A stretch of 64,000 nucleotides of DNA from Heterotrichella gracilis. Lineage: Eukaryota; Sar; Xanthophyceae; Tribonematales; Xanthonemataceae. The position numbers and the translations under genes are program-made. Each line of letters opens with the position of its first letter. Positions within the stretch are counted from its first letter, which is position 1. Positions 43,801 through 51,840 of this stretch are shown here, one piece after another. The stretch spans positions 58,252 through 122,251 of the forward strand of contig JAULBX010006997.1 of the NCBI GenBank assembly GCA_032358255.1. The letters run 5' to 3'. The notes below the pieces were generated by a model that saw only the letters and a program-made list of their open reading frames with translations, did not search any database and was not told the origin of the DNA.

Positions 43801-44793
43801 ATGGCAAGCAGAAGACATTTTTTAAAGTTATCGGCCTTAACGGCGTCCTTGTTCGCAGTAAACAAAACAAAGGCGGCTAAGATCATCACGCAGGAAACTA
43901 AATCAACCATTCAACCAATTGTACTTTCAACCTGGCGTTTTGGAATACAGGCCAATGCGGCTGCCTGGGAAATATTATCTAAAAAGGGAAGAGCTTTAGA
44001 TGCTGTTGAAGCCGGAGTAAAAGTACCTGAGGGTGATCCGAACGAGCGCAGTGTAGGCTTGGGTGGAAGGCCGGACAGAGATGGCATTGTTACACTTGAC
44101 GCGTGTATCATGGATGAATTCGGTAACATTGGATCGGTGGCTTGTTTAGAAAACATAGTGCATCCTATTTCAGTAGCAAGAGCAGTCATGGAAAAAACAC
44201 CTCATGTCATGTTGAGTGGCGCCGGTGCTCTGCAATTTGCGTTATCACAAGGATTCAAAAAAGAGAATTTACTGACACCTGAATCTGAAGCAGAGTGGAA
44301 GGACTGGTTGAAAAAATCGGAGTACAAACCAAAAGCCAATATTGAAAATCACGATACCATTGGCATGATAGCATTGGATATGAATGGAAATTTATCGGGT
44401 GCTTGCACCACCAGTGGCATGGCCTTTAAAATGCATGGTCGAATAGGTGATTCTCCTATTATAGGAGCGGGTTTGTATGTAGATAATGAAGTGGGAGCTG
44501 CAACAGCCACCGGACATGGTGAAGAAGTGATCAGAATTGCCGGATCTCACACGGTGGTGGAATTAATGCGTCAGGGTTTACATCCTGAAGAAGCCTGTAA
44601 AAAAGCAGTAGAACGCATTATCATCTTAGCGAAAAACAGAAATAAGTCACTTGCTGATTTACAGATCGGATTTATCGCCATTAATAAAAAAGGGGAACAT
44701 GGCGCCTATTGTTTGCAAAAAGGATTTAATTATGCGGTCTATTCTCCAATTATTGCCAATAACTTAGTAGATGCAAACTATTTGATCAAGTAA
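43801..44793 (+). CDS. Glycosylasparaginase (N4-(beta-N-acetylglucosaminyl)-L-asparaginase)
   Basis: This 330-residue Ntn-hydrolase starts with a Tat-like signal (SRRHFLKLSALTASLFA). The self-cleavage site is HD-Thr186 (NHDTIGMIALD), where the new N-terminal threonine becomes the nucleophile. GGRPDRDGIVTLDA and ATGHGEEVIR match the lysosomal AGA family rather than plant-type isoaspartyl asparaginases. It splits the GlcNAc-Asn bond that remains when an N-glycan has been trimmed and the peptide digested. Coupled in the operon to GH20 upstream and cutC downstream. Confidence 0.93.
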   Translation: MASRRHFLKLSALTASLFAVNKTKAAKIITQETKSTIQPIVLSTWRFGIQANAAAWEILSKKGRALDAVEAGVKVPEGDPNERSVGLGGRPDRDGIVTLDACIMDEFGNIGSVACLENIVHPISVARAVMEKTPHVMLSGAGALQFALSQGFKKENLLTPESEAEWKDWLKKSEYKPKANIENHDTIGMIALDMNGNLSGACTTSGMAFKMHGRIGDSPIIGAGLYVDNEVGAATATGHGEEVIRIAGSHTVVELMRQGLHPEEACKKAVERIIILAKNRNKSLADLQIGFIAINKKGEHGAYCLQKGFNYAVYSPIIANNLVDANYLIK

Positions 44794-44794
44794 G

Positions 44795-45475
44795 ATGTCA
44801 AACTTGTTAGAGATAGCTTGTTTTAATTTAAGATCCGCCATAATAGCGCAAGAAGCGGGTGCCGATAGAATTGAGTTATGTCAAAATTATAAGGTAGGAG
44901 GAATTACACCATCTTTAGAAGTGCTAAGCGAAGCTCGAAAAAAGATCAGCATTCCTCTTTATGTGATCATTCGCCCAAGAGAAGGCGATTTTGTGTATTC
45001 GCAACAAGAATTAAATGAGATGATCAAATACATTCAATGGTGCAAAGACTTAAAAATGGATGGACTTGTTTTTGGTTGTTTAACTTCACATCATACCATT
45101 GACATTCCGGCTTGTAAAAAACTCATTGAACAGGCTTATCCCTTGGCACTTACATTTCACAGAGCTGTTGATTCTTGTCTTAACCTGGTAGAAGCCTTGC
45201 AGAATATTAGCGATCTCGGATTTAACCGCGTGTTAAGTTCCGGCGGAAAATCAAGTGCTTTAGAAGGAAAGGAAGAACTGGCACGATTGAATCAACAATT
45301 TGGAACAAAGTTGATTGTCATGCCCGGTGGTGGTATAAGATCAGAAAATCTTCCACCAATAAAACAAACAAGCAAATGTCACGAATTTCATTCTGCTGCC
45401 ATTACTCATCAAGCAGAATTGTGCGATGAAGAGGAGGTTAAAAAACTAAAGAACATTTTATGCAATTCAATTTAA
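44795..45475 (+). CDS. cutC: CutC-family TIM-barrel protein
   Basis: This 226-residue protein has CutC landmarks: AGADRIELCQNYKVGGITPS, IIRPREGDFVYS, FHRAVDSC, RVLSSGG and MPGGGIRSEN. The family was first linked to copper tolerance, but this is doubtful, and the TIM-barrel with conserved basic and acidic residues looks like that of an enzyme. Here it lies within a glycoprotein-degrading cluster, one base after the glycosylasparaginase, and overlaps the beta-mannosidase by 16 bases. It has no signal peptide, so it works in the cytoplasm. Confidence 0.9.
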   Translation: MSNLLEIACFNLRSAIIAQEAGADRIELCQNYKVGGITPSLEVLSEARKKISIPLYVIIRPREGDFVYSQQELNEMIKYIQWCKDLKMDGLVFGCLTSHHTIDIPACKKLIEQAYPLALTFHRAVDSCLNLVEALQNISDLGFNRVLSSGGKSSALEGKEELARLNQQFGTKLIVMPGGGIRSENLPPIKQTSKCHEFHSAAITHQAELCDEEEVKKLKNILCNSI

Positions 45476-47985
45476 GAGGTGTAATTATTTTTTTTGCTTT
45501 TGTATTGTTGGCATTCAATGCCATCTCACAAAACAAGATCATTGAAATCACTTCTCCCTGGCAATTTAAACAGAGTGATAAAGCAGAATGGTATCCTGCA
45601 AAAGTACCGGGCAATGTGTTCATTGATTTGTTAAGCGCCGGTTTGATCAAAGATCCATATTATGCTGATCAGGTCAACGAATCACGCTGGGTTGAAAAAA
45701 AGAACTGGGAATACAAAACCAACATTGAATGTGATCAATCTATTCTTAGTAACACTCATGTTGAATTGATCTTTGATGGATTAGATACACACGCTTCGGT
45801 TTTTTTAAATGATTCATTGGTTTTAAAAGCCAACAACATGTTCAGAAGCTGGACCGTAGATGTAAAGAAAAACCTTCATATCGGTAAAAATAACTTACGG
45901 GTGGTTTTTGAATCGGCTGTTTTGTATGGACAAAAAGAGGCCAGCAAACTACCTTATGTTTTACCCGAAGAAGAACGCATCTTTTCACGAAAAGCTCAGT
46001 TTCAGTTTGGCTGGGATTTTGCTCCTCGATTTGTAGGTTGTGGCATCTGGAAGCCTGTTAAACTGAATGTATGGAATGATCTAAAAATTAATTCCGTACA
46101 ACATCAACTGGTTTCTTTGAATGATTCGGTGGCGAAACTCCATGTTATTATGGAAAGTTTTTGTGATCGCATTGCTGAGTATGAAATAAGTATAAACACC
46201 AACACATCAACCAATACAACTCAGGAAAAAATTAAACAAGCGAGCTCTAAAAAATTAAAATCCGGACTTAATTTCGATACACTTACCCTGAATATTCGTC
46301 ATCCAAACCTCTGGTGGTGCAATGGGATGGGTGAACCGTACCTTTACGATTTTTTAATTTCCGTGAAAAACAAAAAACAAATCATTCAATCGGTACCTCT
46401 CGCGGTGGGAATCAGATCACTCGAATTAGTGAAAGAAATTGATGAGAACGGTGTATCGTTTAATTTTGTACTTAATTCAGTTCCGGTTTTTATGAAAGGA
46501 GCCAATTATGTTCCGGATGATGTTTTTTTGAGACCAAAAAGTAAAACAGACCATGAAAAACAAATAGAATCGGCTGTAAAAAGTCATATGAACATGATAC
46601 GCATTTGGGGAGGTGGGGTTTATCCGGATGATGAATTTTTTAATGCTTGTGACAAATCAGGTATATTGGTGTGGCAAGATCTGATGTTTGCTTGCGCCAT
46701 GTATCCTTCAGATTCATCTTTTATTTTAAATGTGAAAGAAGAGATCAAACAACAAGTATGTCGATTGCGAAATCATCCTAGTTTAGCCATTTGGTGCGGA
46801 AACAATGAAATTGATGAAGCTTGGCACAATTGGGGATGGCAAAAACAATTTAAGTATACTTCACAAGATTCGACCGCCATCTGGAAAGGCTACGAACACT
46901 TATTTTTAAAAACAACATCAGGCTTGTTGCAAAAACATGATCCAAATAAACCATATTGGCCTTCTTCTCCTTCAGTAGGGTGGGGACATAAGGAAAGTTT
47001 AACACAGGGAGATTCTCACTATTGGGGAGTTTGGTGGGGCATGGAGCCATTTGAAATGTATCAAAAAAAATCGGGGCGATTTATGAGTGAATACGGTTTT
47101 CAAAGCATGCCGGCTGTTTCTACTTTTAAAAAGGTGTGTCCCGATACAGCATTGAATTTGAATTCTTCGTGTGTCAAACTGCATCAAAAACATCCCAAAG
47201 GGTATCAAACCATCCAAACGTATTTGGAACGATCATACAATACACCTAAATCATTCGATTCTTATGTGTATGTGTCGCAACTACTTCAACGAGACGGCAT
47301 GCAAATGGCCATAGAAACGCATCGGAGAAATAAACCGGTATGTATGGGAACCTTGTTCTGGCAAATGAATGATTGCTGGCCAATTACCAGTTGGAGCGCT
47401 ATTGATTATGATAAACAACCAAAGGCATTTTATTATGCACTAAAAGATCTTTATAAAACACAGGCTCTTTCCATTACCGATGATGAATCGGAAATAACCA
47501 TTTACTTGATTAGCGATTCTATCGCGAATTCAGCCGCAAGGCTCAGCGTAAAACTTCTTAATTTAAACTCTGAAATTCTATGGCAAAAAACGTATCCGGG
47601 TATCTTAACAAACAACAAGGTTTCAAAAATTAGAATTCCTAAGTCTGAACTCTTAATGTTTGACAGTTTAAAAACCTTTTTGAAAGTGGAACTTTTTTCA
47701 CTTGGAAAAACTTTAGCTCTTAAACATTACTTTTTTACTCCTCCAAAAAATACTAAGCTTCCAAAAGCTGAGGTTAACGTAACGCACATCGACTCAACTA
47801 CTCTTGAACTGACATCAAATGTGTTTGCAAAAGATGTGTATGTGTATGATGAGAAAGAAGTCCTTTTGTTTAGTGATAATTTTTTTAATTTGGAAGCCGG
47901 TCAAAAAAAACGGATCCAATTGTTAACACCTAATAAAGATCTGAATACCGCTACTTTAAAAATTCTAGTGCTCAATAATTTATAA
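45460..47985 (+). CDS. Beta-mannosidase, GH2
   Basis: This 841-residue enzyme has a signal peptide (1 to about 24), GH2 sugar-binding and Ig-like domains, then the barrel. The acid/base Glu450 lies in WCGNNEIDEAWHNWGW, typical of beta-mannosidases, and the nucleophile Glu544 lies in SEYGFQS. Accessory beta domains end the protein. It removes the beta-linked mannose joined to the chitobiose core of N-glycans, or terminal beta-mannose of mannans. It overlaps cutC by 16 bases. Confidence 0.93.
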   Translation: MQFNLRGVIIFFAFVLLAFNAISQNKIIEITSPWQFKQSDKAEWYPAKVPGNVFIDLLSAGLIKDPYYADQVNESRWVEKKNWEYKTNIECDQSILSNTHVELIFDGLDTHASVFLNDSLVLKANNMFRSWTVDVKKNLHIGKNNLRVVFESAVLYGQKEASKLPYVLPEEERIFSRKAQFQFGWDFAPRFVGCGIWKPVKLNVWNDLKINSVQHQLVSLNDSVAKLHVIMESFCDRIAEYEISINTNTSTNTTQEKIKQASSKKLKSGLNFDTLTLNIRHPNLWWCNGMGEPYLYDFLISVKNKKQIIQSVPLAVGIRSLELVKEIDENGVSFNFVLNSVPVFMKGANYVPDDVFLRPKSKTDHEKQIESAVKSHMNMIRIWGGGVYPDDEFFNACDKSGILVWQDLMFACAMYPSDSSFILNVKEEIKQQVCRLRNHPSLAIWCGNNEIDEAWHNWGWQKQFKYTSQDSTAIWKGYEHLFLKTTSGLLQKHDPNKPYWPSSPSVGWGHKESLTQGDSHYWGVWWGMEPFEMYQKKSGRFMSEYGFQSMPAVSTFKKVCPDTALNLNSSCVKLHQKHPKGYQTIQTYLERSYNTPKSFDSYVYVSQLLQRDGMQMAIETHRRNKPVCMGTLFWQMNDCWPITSWSAIDYDKQPKAFYYALKDLYKTQALSITDDESEITIYLISDSIANSAARLSVKLLNLNSEILWQKTYPGILTNNKVSKIRIPKSELLMFDSLKTFLKVELFSLGKTLALKHYFFTPPKNTKLPKAEVNVTHIDSTTLELTSNVFAKDVYVYDEKEVLLFSDNFFNLEAGQKKRIQLLTPNKDLNTATLKILVLNNL

Positions 47986-48041
47986 GTAAACGAATCAAGG
48001 CAATGAAACACACATCAAAATACACTTCTTCATTTAATATC

Positions 48042-50957
48042 ATGTTAAAAAAAATAGTCATTTTAGTAATTTCCGTTTATAGTTCTTGTTCCTATGCACA
48101 AGTTGCTTATGCCGACTTTGTGAATCCCTTTATTGGAACAGGTGGGCACGGACATACCTTCCCTGGTGCTGTTTTGCCTTTTGGCATGGTGCAATTAAGT
48201 CCTGATACTCGTGTAGATGGAAGCTGGGACGGTTGCAGTGGATATCATTATAGTGATAATTACATCTATGGTTTTTCTCATACCCACCTGAGTGGAACCG
48301 GTTGCAGCGATTGGGGTGATGTGTTACTTATGCCAACGGTAGGATCGCCAAGTATAGATAACAAGATCTATGGTTCTTCATTTATGCACACCAAAGAAAA
48401 AGCAAGTCCGGGTTATTATGAAGTTGTTTTAAATGATGGTCAGGTGAAAGCGCAGCTCACGGTGACACCTCGCGTTGGGATCCATAAATACACCTTCCCT
48501 AAAACAAAAGAAGCAAATGTGGTGATCGATCTTCTTCATCGTGATAAAACACTCGATTGCGCCATTCAGGTAATTGATAGTGTCACCGTTTCCGGATTCA
48601 GGATCAGTGAGGCCTGGGCAAAGGAGCAATATATTTATTTTTATATTAAATTTTCTAAACCAATTATGAATTATCAATTGGCAAGTAAAGGTGCCTTCAT
48701 TAAACGTCTTGGAAAATTTAATGAACGGCCGGAAGGAGGTTCCTTTCAATTTGACGCCAGTGATGGTGAAGCCATCATGGTAAAAGTAGCTATCTCGCCA
48801 ACCGGCATAGAAGGAGCAAAACGAAATTTAGAAGCGGAAGCTGTTCACTGGCGTTTTGATGACTATAAAAAGAATGCGGCAGATATCTGGAACCGCCAAT
48901 TACAAAAGATCGAAGTAGAAACTAAAACAAAAACGCAGGCAAGTATTTTTTACACAGCCTTGTACCATTGTTACATCCACCCTTCATTAAATATGGATGT
49001 GGATAATCAATACAGAGGTCGTGATAATAAAATTCGTACAGCAATAGGATACACAAATTACTCGGTATTTTCATTGTGGGATACCTACAGAGCCTTGCAT
49101 CCTTTGTTTACTATTGTTGAACGGCAACGCACCAATGATTTTATCAATTCCTTTTTAAATCAGTATAAAGAAAGCGGACGATTACCGGTGTGGGAATTAT
49201 CATCGAATGAAACAGATTGTATGATTGGATTTCATTCTGTTTCTGTCATCAGCGATGCCATGGCAAAAGGAATTAACGGCTTTAATACTGAACTGGCCTT
49301 TGAAGCCGCGAAAGCCGCCTCTAATTATACAGGTTTCGGAATTCCGGTATTTAATCAAAAGGGATTTCTTGAAATTGATGATGAAAGTGAAAGTGTAAGC
49401 CGAAGTTTAGAATATGCTTATGATAATTGGTGCATTGCTCAAATGGCGATCAAACTCAATAAAACAGACGACTATTTTATCCATTTAAAACGTGCTCAGG
49501 CATACAAACAATTATTTGATTCACTGAATGGTTTTATGCGACCTCGAAAAAATGGCAACTGGTTGAGTCCTTTTAAGCCGGCTGAAATTAATAACCATTT
49601 TACCGAAGGTAATAGTTGGCAATATTCGTTTTATGTGCCGCACGATGTGGAAGGCTTAATTCGTTTGCATGGTGGAATAACAGCTTTCGAAAAAAAATTA
49701 GATCTTTTATTTAAAACAAGCGAAAAAACAAGTGGAAGAGAACAAGCAGATGTAACAGGTTTAATTGGGCAATACGCCCATGGAAACGAACCAAGTCATC
49801 ATATGGCCTATTTATACAATTATGTTGGCAAACCACAAAAGACCATCGACATGGTTCAACGTATTTGTAAGGACTTTTATAAAAATACTCCTGATGGTTT
49901 GATTGGAAATGAAGATTGCGGTCAAATGAGCGCTTGGTATGTGTTTAGTAGTTTAGGATTTTATCCCCTATGTCCGGGTTCTCCATTATATTTGACAGCT
50001 GAGCCCACTGTGAAGAATGCTCATATTTATTTGGAGAATGGTTTGTCATGTCATATTACTTGTCAAAAACCGGAAGGGGCCCATCTTAAGGGAATAACAA
50101 TTAATGGACAGTCGCATGCCATATCTACTATTGCTCATGAAGAGATCATGCAAGGTGCAACACTGGCCTTTGACTATCAAGCGGGCAAAGATGTTTTTGG
50201 TGTAAAGACAGCCCCTTCTTCTATTCCCGGAACACAGATCATTCCGGCGCCAATTATTCAGTCAGCAGCACAAGTATTTAAAAAGGAACTGGAGATCACG
50301 ATGTCGCCAATTAATTCAGCCTCGGGAGCCCGCTGTTATTATACGTTGGATGGAAGTGAACCAACACAAAGGTCTTTGTTGTTCACTAAACCGTTAAAAA
50401 TAAATTCCAATACCACCGTAAAAGCCAAAACCTATGTCAACCGCGACAGTAGTGTCAGTATTTCCGCCTCTTATTTTAAGACAAAATACGATTACGATAT
50501 ACTAATTAGTTCTAAGGCAAACACTCAGTATGCGGCAGATGGCTCACAAACCATGATTGACGGCATCATCGCAGCTGAGAACTGGCGTAAAGGCAATTGG
50601 CTGGGCTATCAGGGACAGGATTTTGTGTGCACCATTGATCGCAAGGAAACAAAAGAAATGGAATACATCAGTGTGAATTTTTTGCAGGATTCCCGTTCCT
50701 GGATCTTATTTCCAAAAGTAATGGAGATCTATACCTCGGAGGATAATAGTGTTTTCACCTTAGCAGGCACGGTGATGAATTCAGTAAGTCCGAAGGAAGA
50801 AAAAACAGTTGTTCAAAAATTTGAAAAACAATTTCCTCAAAAAATGAAAGTAAGGTATCTTAAAATTGTGGCTAAAAACTTTGGTAAATTGCCTGAATGG
50901 CATCAGGGTAAAGGGGGAGAGGCCTTTATTTTTGTGGATGAGTTGGAACTGAGATAA
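48042..50957 (+). CDS. Alpha-mannosidase, GH92, with C-terminal accessory domains
   Basis: This protein has 971 residues from ATG 48042; an in-frame ATG at 48003 would put 13 residues before the signal peptide, so the later one is preferred. The GH92 core runs to about residue 725: VNPFIGTGGHGHTFPGAVLPFGM, GFSHTHLSGTG, NEPSHHMAYLYN and GNEDCGQMSAWYVFSSLGFYP with the acid/base glutamate. Behind it lies a chitobiase/hexosaminidase C-terminal-type domain (YYTLDGSEPT) and a discoidin-like carbohydrate-binding domain. It is a calcium-dependent exo-alpha-mannosidase, fitting high-mannose N-glycan trimming. It is the last gene of the cluster. Confidence 0.93.
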   Translation: MLKKIVILVISVYSSCSYAQVAYADFVNPFIGTGGHGHTFPGAVLPFGMVQLSPDTRVDGSWDGCSGYHYSDNYIYGFSHTHLSGTGCSDWGDVLLMPTVGSPSIDNKIYGSSFMHTKEKASPGYYEVVLNDGQVKAQLTVTPRVGIHKYTFPKTKEANVVIDLLHRDKTLDCAIQVIDSVTVSGFRISEAWAKEQYIYFYIKFSKPIMNYQLASKGAFIKRLGKFNERPEGGSFQFDASDGEAIMVKVAISPTGIEGAKRNLEAEAVHWRFDDYKKNAADIWNRQLQKIEVETKTKTQASIFYTALYHCYIHPSLNMDVDNQYRGRDNKIRTAIGYTNYSVFSLWDTYRALHPLFTIVERQRTNDFINSFLNQYKESGRLPVWELSSNETDCMIGFHSVSVISDAMAKGINGFNTELAFEAAKAASNYTGFGIPVFNQKGFLEIDDESESVSRSLEYAYDNWCIAQMAIKLNKTDDYFIHLKRAQAYKQLFDSLNGFMRPRKNGNWLSPFKPAEINNHFTEGNSWQYSFYVPHDVEGLIRLHGGITAFEKKLDLLFKTSEKTSGREQADVTGLIGQYAHGNEPSHHMAYLYNYVGKPQKTIDMVQRICKDFYKNTPDGLIGNEDCGQMSAWYVFSSLGFYPLCPGSPLYLTAEPTVKNAHIYLENGLSCHITCQKPEGAHLKGITINGQSHAISTIAHEEIMQGATLAFDYQAGKDVFGVKTAPSSIPGTQIIPAPIIQSAAQVFKKELEITMSPINSASGARCYYTLDGSEPTQRSLLFTKPLKINSNTTVKAKTYVNRDSSVSISASYFKTKYDYDILISSKANTQYAADGSQTMIDGIIAAENWRKGNWLGYQGQDFVCTIDRKETKEMEYISVNFLQDSRSWILFPKVMEIYTSEDNSVFTLAGTVMNSVSPKEEKTVVQKFEKQFPQKMKVRYLKIVAKNFGKLPEWHQGKGGEAFIFVDELELR

Positions 50958-50970
50958 TTTAAAATGTACT

Positions 50971-51444
50971 TTATTTTTTTTCCAAACGATTTACTTTTTG
51001 AAGTTCTTCAATATCTGCCTTATCTTTTGATCTATTCGTCATTAACTTAGATAATATTAAATGGTTGTAATGAATGATTGGAATGGAAATACCTTCAATA
51101 TCTGCAATCACTTTTTGATCATAGGCTTCGTTGAATTTCACATTACTAATGTATGTCAAGCAATCCACACGTTCTGGTTCTTCCCAAAAGTGAAAGGCAA
51201 GATGTTTAGTGAAGTCTAAATTTTTAATATACTCTATTCCTTTTTTGTCAAATTCGAATTCTTCTAATACTTCTAATAGTTTCAATTTATTTGAATTGTC
51301 AGGTTCAATCCAAATATCCATATCACCGGTCGTTCGTTTATAGCCATGATAAATAACTGCGTAACCTCCAATCAAAAGAAATTTAACTTTGTTTTTAATT
51401 AAGGAAGTCAGTAGTTTTTGATGATTTTCAAGAAAAATATTCAT
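50971..51444 (-). CDS. Nucleotidyltransferase-fold protein
   Basis: This 157-residue protein has the minimal nucleotidyltransferase motif LLIGGYAVIYHGYKRTTGDMDIWI (about 23-46), including the GG and the paired acidic residues, and a third acidic residue in the RVDCLTYI strand. Related proteins are found as toxins or antitoxins (AbiEii, MNT) and as small-molecule adenylyltransferases. Its start overlaps the stop of the small gene upstream by four bases, making a two-gene unit that converges on the glycan operon. Confidence 0.8.
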   Translation of the reverse strand: MNIFLENHQKLLTSLIKNKVKFLLIGGYAVIYHGYKRTTGDMDIWIEPDNSNKLKLLEVLEEFEFDKKGIEYIKNLDFTKHLAFHFWEEPERVDCLTYISNVKFNEAYDQKVIADIEGISIPIIHYNHLILSKLMTNRSKDKADIEELQKVNRLEKK

Positions 51445-51671
51445 GATTTATCAATAAAAATTTTATTGCTATTTGCTTTCTTTTCACTTAAGGGATAAAC
51501 ACGTAAGATTAGCTCTACCGTTTCTCTGATTCTTTCAATAGGATCTTGTCGGAGGGTATATAATGCTTCTAACTCTGCTGCCTGGTTTAAATCAGTATAG
51601 ATTTTTAAATCTTTACTTTCAAAAAGTAAGGATGATTTGCTCTTCCTGTCATTTGATTTATTTTTGGACAT
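51441..51671 (-). CDS. Small hypothetical protein paired with the nucleotidyltransferase
   Basis: This 76-residue protein has a basic Ser/Lys-rich N-terminus and a helical centre (LNQAAELEALYTLRQDPIERIRETVELILRVYP). I recognise no family. The four-base overlap with the nucleotidyltransferase and the perfect -7 box just upstream support a real gene. The pair looks like a toxin-antitoxin or other two-component accessory unit, but the helix pattern is not that of a HEPN protein, so the role is open. Confidence 0.65.
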   Translation of the reverse strand: MSKNKSNDRKSKSSLLFESKDLKIYTDLNQAAELEALYTLRQDPIERIRETVELILRVYPLSEKKANSNKIFIDKS

Positions 51672-51679
51672 CTCTAAAT

Positions 51680-51687
51680 CAAAGATA
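51680..51687 (-). promoter_or_regulatory. -7 box candidate for the nucleotidyltransferase pair
   Basis: TATCTTTG on the minus strand is an exact TAnnTTTG match, 9 bases before the start codon, implying a very short or absent leader. The same octamer precedes ispG. Confidence 0.4.
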
Positions 51688-51815
51688 TAAATTTTATGGT
51701 CTTGGAAATCTTAAATAAACAAAATGTAATGCCATTTGTTTAACCATTTATCACTAAAATGTCTTAAAAATCGCATCTTGTGTGATATTCACTTAATCAA
51801 ACAAGAATTCTTTTA

Positions 51816-51823
51816 TATCTTTG
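51816..51823 (+). promoter_or_regulatory. ispG -7 box candidate
   Basis: TATCTTTG is an exact match to TAnnTTTG, 17 bases before ATG 51841. It lies inside the in-frame upstream extension, which supports the later start. Confidence 0.5.
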
Positions 51824-51840
51824 AACCTCTAGCAAAAACA

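Noticed and set aside
43801-44793. Plant-type isoaspartyl peptidase/L-asparaginase
   Set aside because: The motif set around Thr186 and the GGRPDRDG segment fit glycosylasparaginase better, and the gene neighbours support that.
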